The notes under the pieces were generated by a model, which worked only from the letters and a program-made list of their open reading frames with translations, was not told where the DNA came from and ran no database searches. Position numbers and translations under genes: made by a program. DNA of 64,000 nucleotides. Source: Enteractinococcus helveticum (GTDB lineage Bacteria; Actinomycetota; Actinomycetes; Actinomycetales; Micrococcaceae). Of this stretch, positions 62,847 to 64,000 are shown in pieces. Within the stretch, counting starts at the first letter, position 1. Each line of letters begins with the position of its first letter. The DNA lies in the NCBI RefSeq assembly GCF_001657475.1, contig NZ_LXEY01000022.1, forward strand, positions 310,001-374,000, read 5' to 3'.

Positions 62847-63980
62847 ATGACCCAAGCGTTTTCTCAGTCTCCGGCCCTGCCGGCAACCCATCCACTCATG
62901 ACCGACGACGCGGAACGTTCGACCGCGGAGTCTGCACTGATTAAAGGTTATCGAGGTCAGGAGGGGCATCGTCGTCCCGTCTGGTTTATGCGCCAAGCTG
63001 GCCGCTCGCTACCGGAGTATCGGAAACTACGCGAGGGCACGACCATGCTGGAATCGTGCCTGATCCCCGAGATGGCATCAGAAATTACCTTGCAGCCAGT
63101 TCGTCGTCATGACGTTGATGCTGCGATCTTCTTTTCCGATATTGTCATCCCCTTGAAACTGGCCGGTATTGGTGTCGAAATCCAGCCCGGCGTCGGCCCT
63201 GTCCTGGATGCACCGATCCGCTCAGCCGAAGATATTAATAAGCTGCCGGAACTGACCGACGACATATTTGAGCCCATCACGGAAGCGGTCAAACTTACCG
63301 TCGCTGAATTGGGCCCGCGTCCCCTGATCGGCTTTGCCGGCGCCCCCTACACGGTGGCCGCCTATATGGTGGAAGGTCGCCCGTCACGCGACCACCTGGG
63401 TCCGCGTACGATGATGCATAACGACCCGGAATCCTGGGACCGGTTGATGGCCTGGACCGCGGAAGCTTCCGGGCGTTTCTTGCGAGCACAGATTATGGCC
63501 GGTGCCTCCGCAGCCCAACTTTTTGATTCCTGGGCAGGCTCACTGTCTCGCACGAATTACGAGACCAGAGTGATGCCGTACTCCAAGCAAGCCATTGAGC
63601 ACATCGCGGATCTGACCGGTCCCACCGGCGTTCCACTGGTGCACTTCGGTACGGGCACCTCGGAGATCCTGGATCTGATGCGTGACACCGGAGCCTCCGT
63701 GGTCGGAGTCGACTACCGACTGCGTCTGGATGAAGCAAACCGCCGACTGGCCAACACCCCCGGACCAGATGGTCGCACTACGGTGCCACTACAGGGCAAT
63801 ATTGACCCGGCGCTGTTGTCCGCGGACTGGGATGTTTTAGAAGCCCACGTGCGCGACGTCATTGCTCAGGGTGCTGAAGCCCCAGGCCACGTGTTGAACC
63901 TTGGTCATGGTGTGCCCCCGACCACCGATCCCACCGTGCTGACGCGTCTGGTGGAATTGATTCACTCGATCGATTACTAA
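62847..63980 (+). CDS. hemE: Uroporphyrinogen decarboxylase
   Basis: 377 residues: R-P-V-W-F-M-R-Q-A-G-R-S-L-P-E-Y at about 46-61 and LIGFAGAPYTVAAYMVEG in the middle are hallmark segments; G-H-V-L-N-L-G-H-G-V-P-P ends the fold. It turns uroporphyrinogen III into coproporphyrinogen III. It is followed with no gap by the start of another gene. Leaderless start as described. Confidence 0.95.
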   Translation: MTQAFSQSPALPATHPLMTDDAERSTAESALIKGYRGQEGHRRPVWFMRQAGRSLPEYRKLREGTTMLESCLIPEMASEITLQPVRRHDVDAAIFFSDIVIPLKLAGIGVEIQPGVGPVLDAPIRSAEDINKLPELTDDIFEPITEAVKLTVAELGPRPLIGFAGAPYTVAAYMVEGRPSRDHLGPRTMMHNDPESWDRLMAWTAEASGRFLRAQIMAGASAAQLFDSWAGSLSRTNYETRVMPYSKQAIEHIADLTGPTGVPLVHFGTGTSEILDLMRDTGASVVGVDYRLRLDEANRRLANTPGPDGRTTVPLQGNIDPALLSADWDVLEAHVRDVIAQGAEAPGHVLNLGHGVPPTTDPTVLTRLVELIHSIDY

Positions 63981-64000
63981 ATGCCCCACGTTGTTGTCAT
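63981..64000 (+). CDS. Start of a gene after hemE (likely protoporphyrinogen oxidase), cut by window end
   Basis: ATG directly after the hemE TAA encodes M-P-H-V-V-V and then the window ends. A short beta strand of this type opens FAD/NAD-binding oxidases, and haem oxidase genes (hemY/hemG-type) commonly follow hemE in actinomycetes. Six codons cannot prove it. Confidence 0.4.

Overview
The window is a stretch of ordinary bacterial chromosome from an actinomycete. The order typA, fdxA, dapC, gltA, a DUF3117 gene, a class-I O-methyltransferase, a zinc-finger anti-sigma gene, tatB, mrp, a DEAD-box helicase, DUF3107, hemA, hemE and the first codons of a protoporphyrinogen oxidase is typical of Micrococcales. 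The base composition looks moderate for that group, roughly mid-50s percent GC by eye, so a low-GC Micrococcaceae genus such as Yaniella or Enteractinococcus is a reasonable inference, not a proof. I saw no rRNA, tRNA, insertion sequence, phage gene or CRISPR array.

Layout. Bases 1-11721 are accessory: a TMEM175-like channel, flavin and VOC enzymes, a DrrAB-type drug exporter beside a macrolide-phosphotransferase-like gene, a BASS-family transporter, a small membrane-protein gene broken by an in-frame TAG, and a nucleoside hydrolase. Bases 12251-20760 hold a translationally coupled trio (HSL-type esterase, HxxxDG acyltransferase, zinc-ribbon membrane protein), a LemA/DUF3137 pair, a PPK2 kinase and a ZapE-like ATPase. 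Bases 20968-28877 are mostly small oxidoreductases and hydrolases, plus PhnA and a RibD-type reductase gene broken by an in-frame TGA. Bases 28874-31106 carry a compact sulfur-relay operon: a TusA-like protein, a DsrE-like protein and a TusA-MetE fusion. Bases 31290-43221 carry a GNAT enzyme, a DUF429 protein, a glutamate-synthase-like flavoprotein, an ABC-F ATPase, two paralogous membrane proteins, a PACE-type exporter, thiol peroxidase, an HtrA-like protease and an MFS carrier. From 43638 to the end is the conserved housekeeping block.

Functional links. DrrAB, the Mph-like kinase, the ABC-F protein and the PACE-type pump are four separate drug-tolerance candidates. fdxA and dapC are stop-start coupled. 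hemA and hemE diverge from an 85 bp regulatory gap, and a protoporphyrinogen oxidase gene starts directly after hemE. Several genes have a -10-like hexamer 6-8 nt before the start codon and no Shine-Dalgarno sequence, which suggests leaderless mRNAs. Four convergent gene pairs end on one shared CTAG.

The best candidate for an undescribed system is the TusA / DsrE / TusA-MetE operon (28874-31106). The second is the esterase / acyltransferase / zinc-ribbon operon (12917-15929). All family assignments come from reading motifs; no database search was run.
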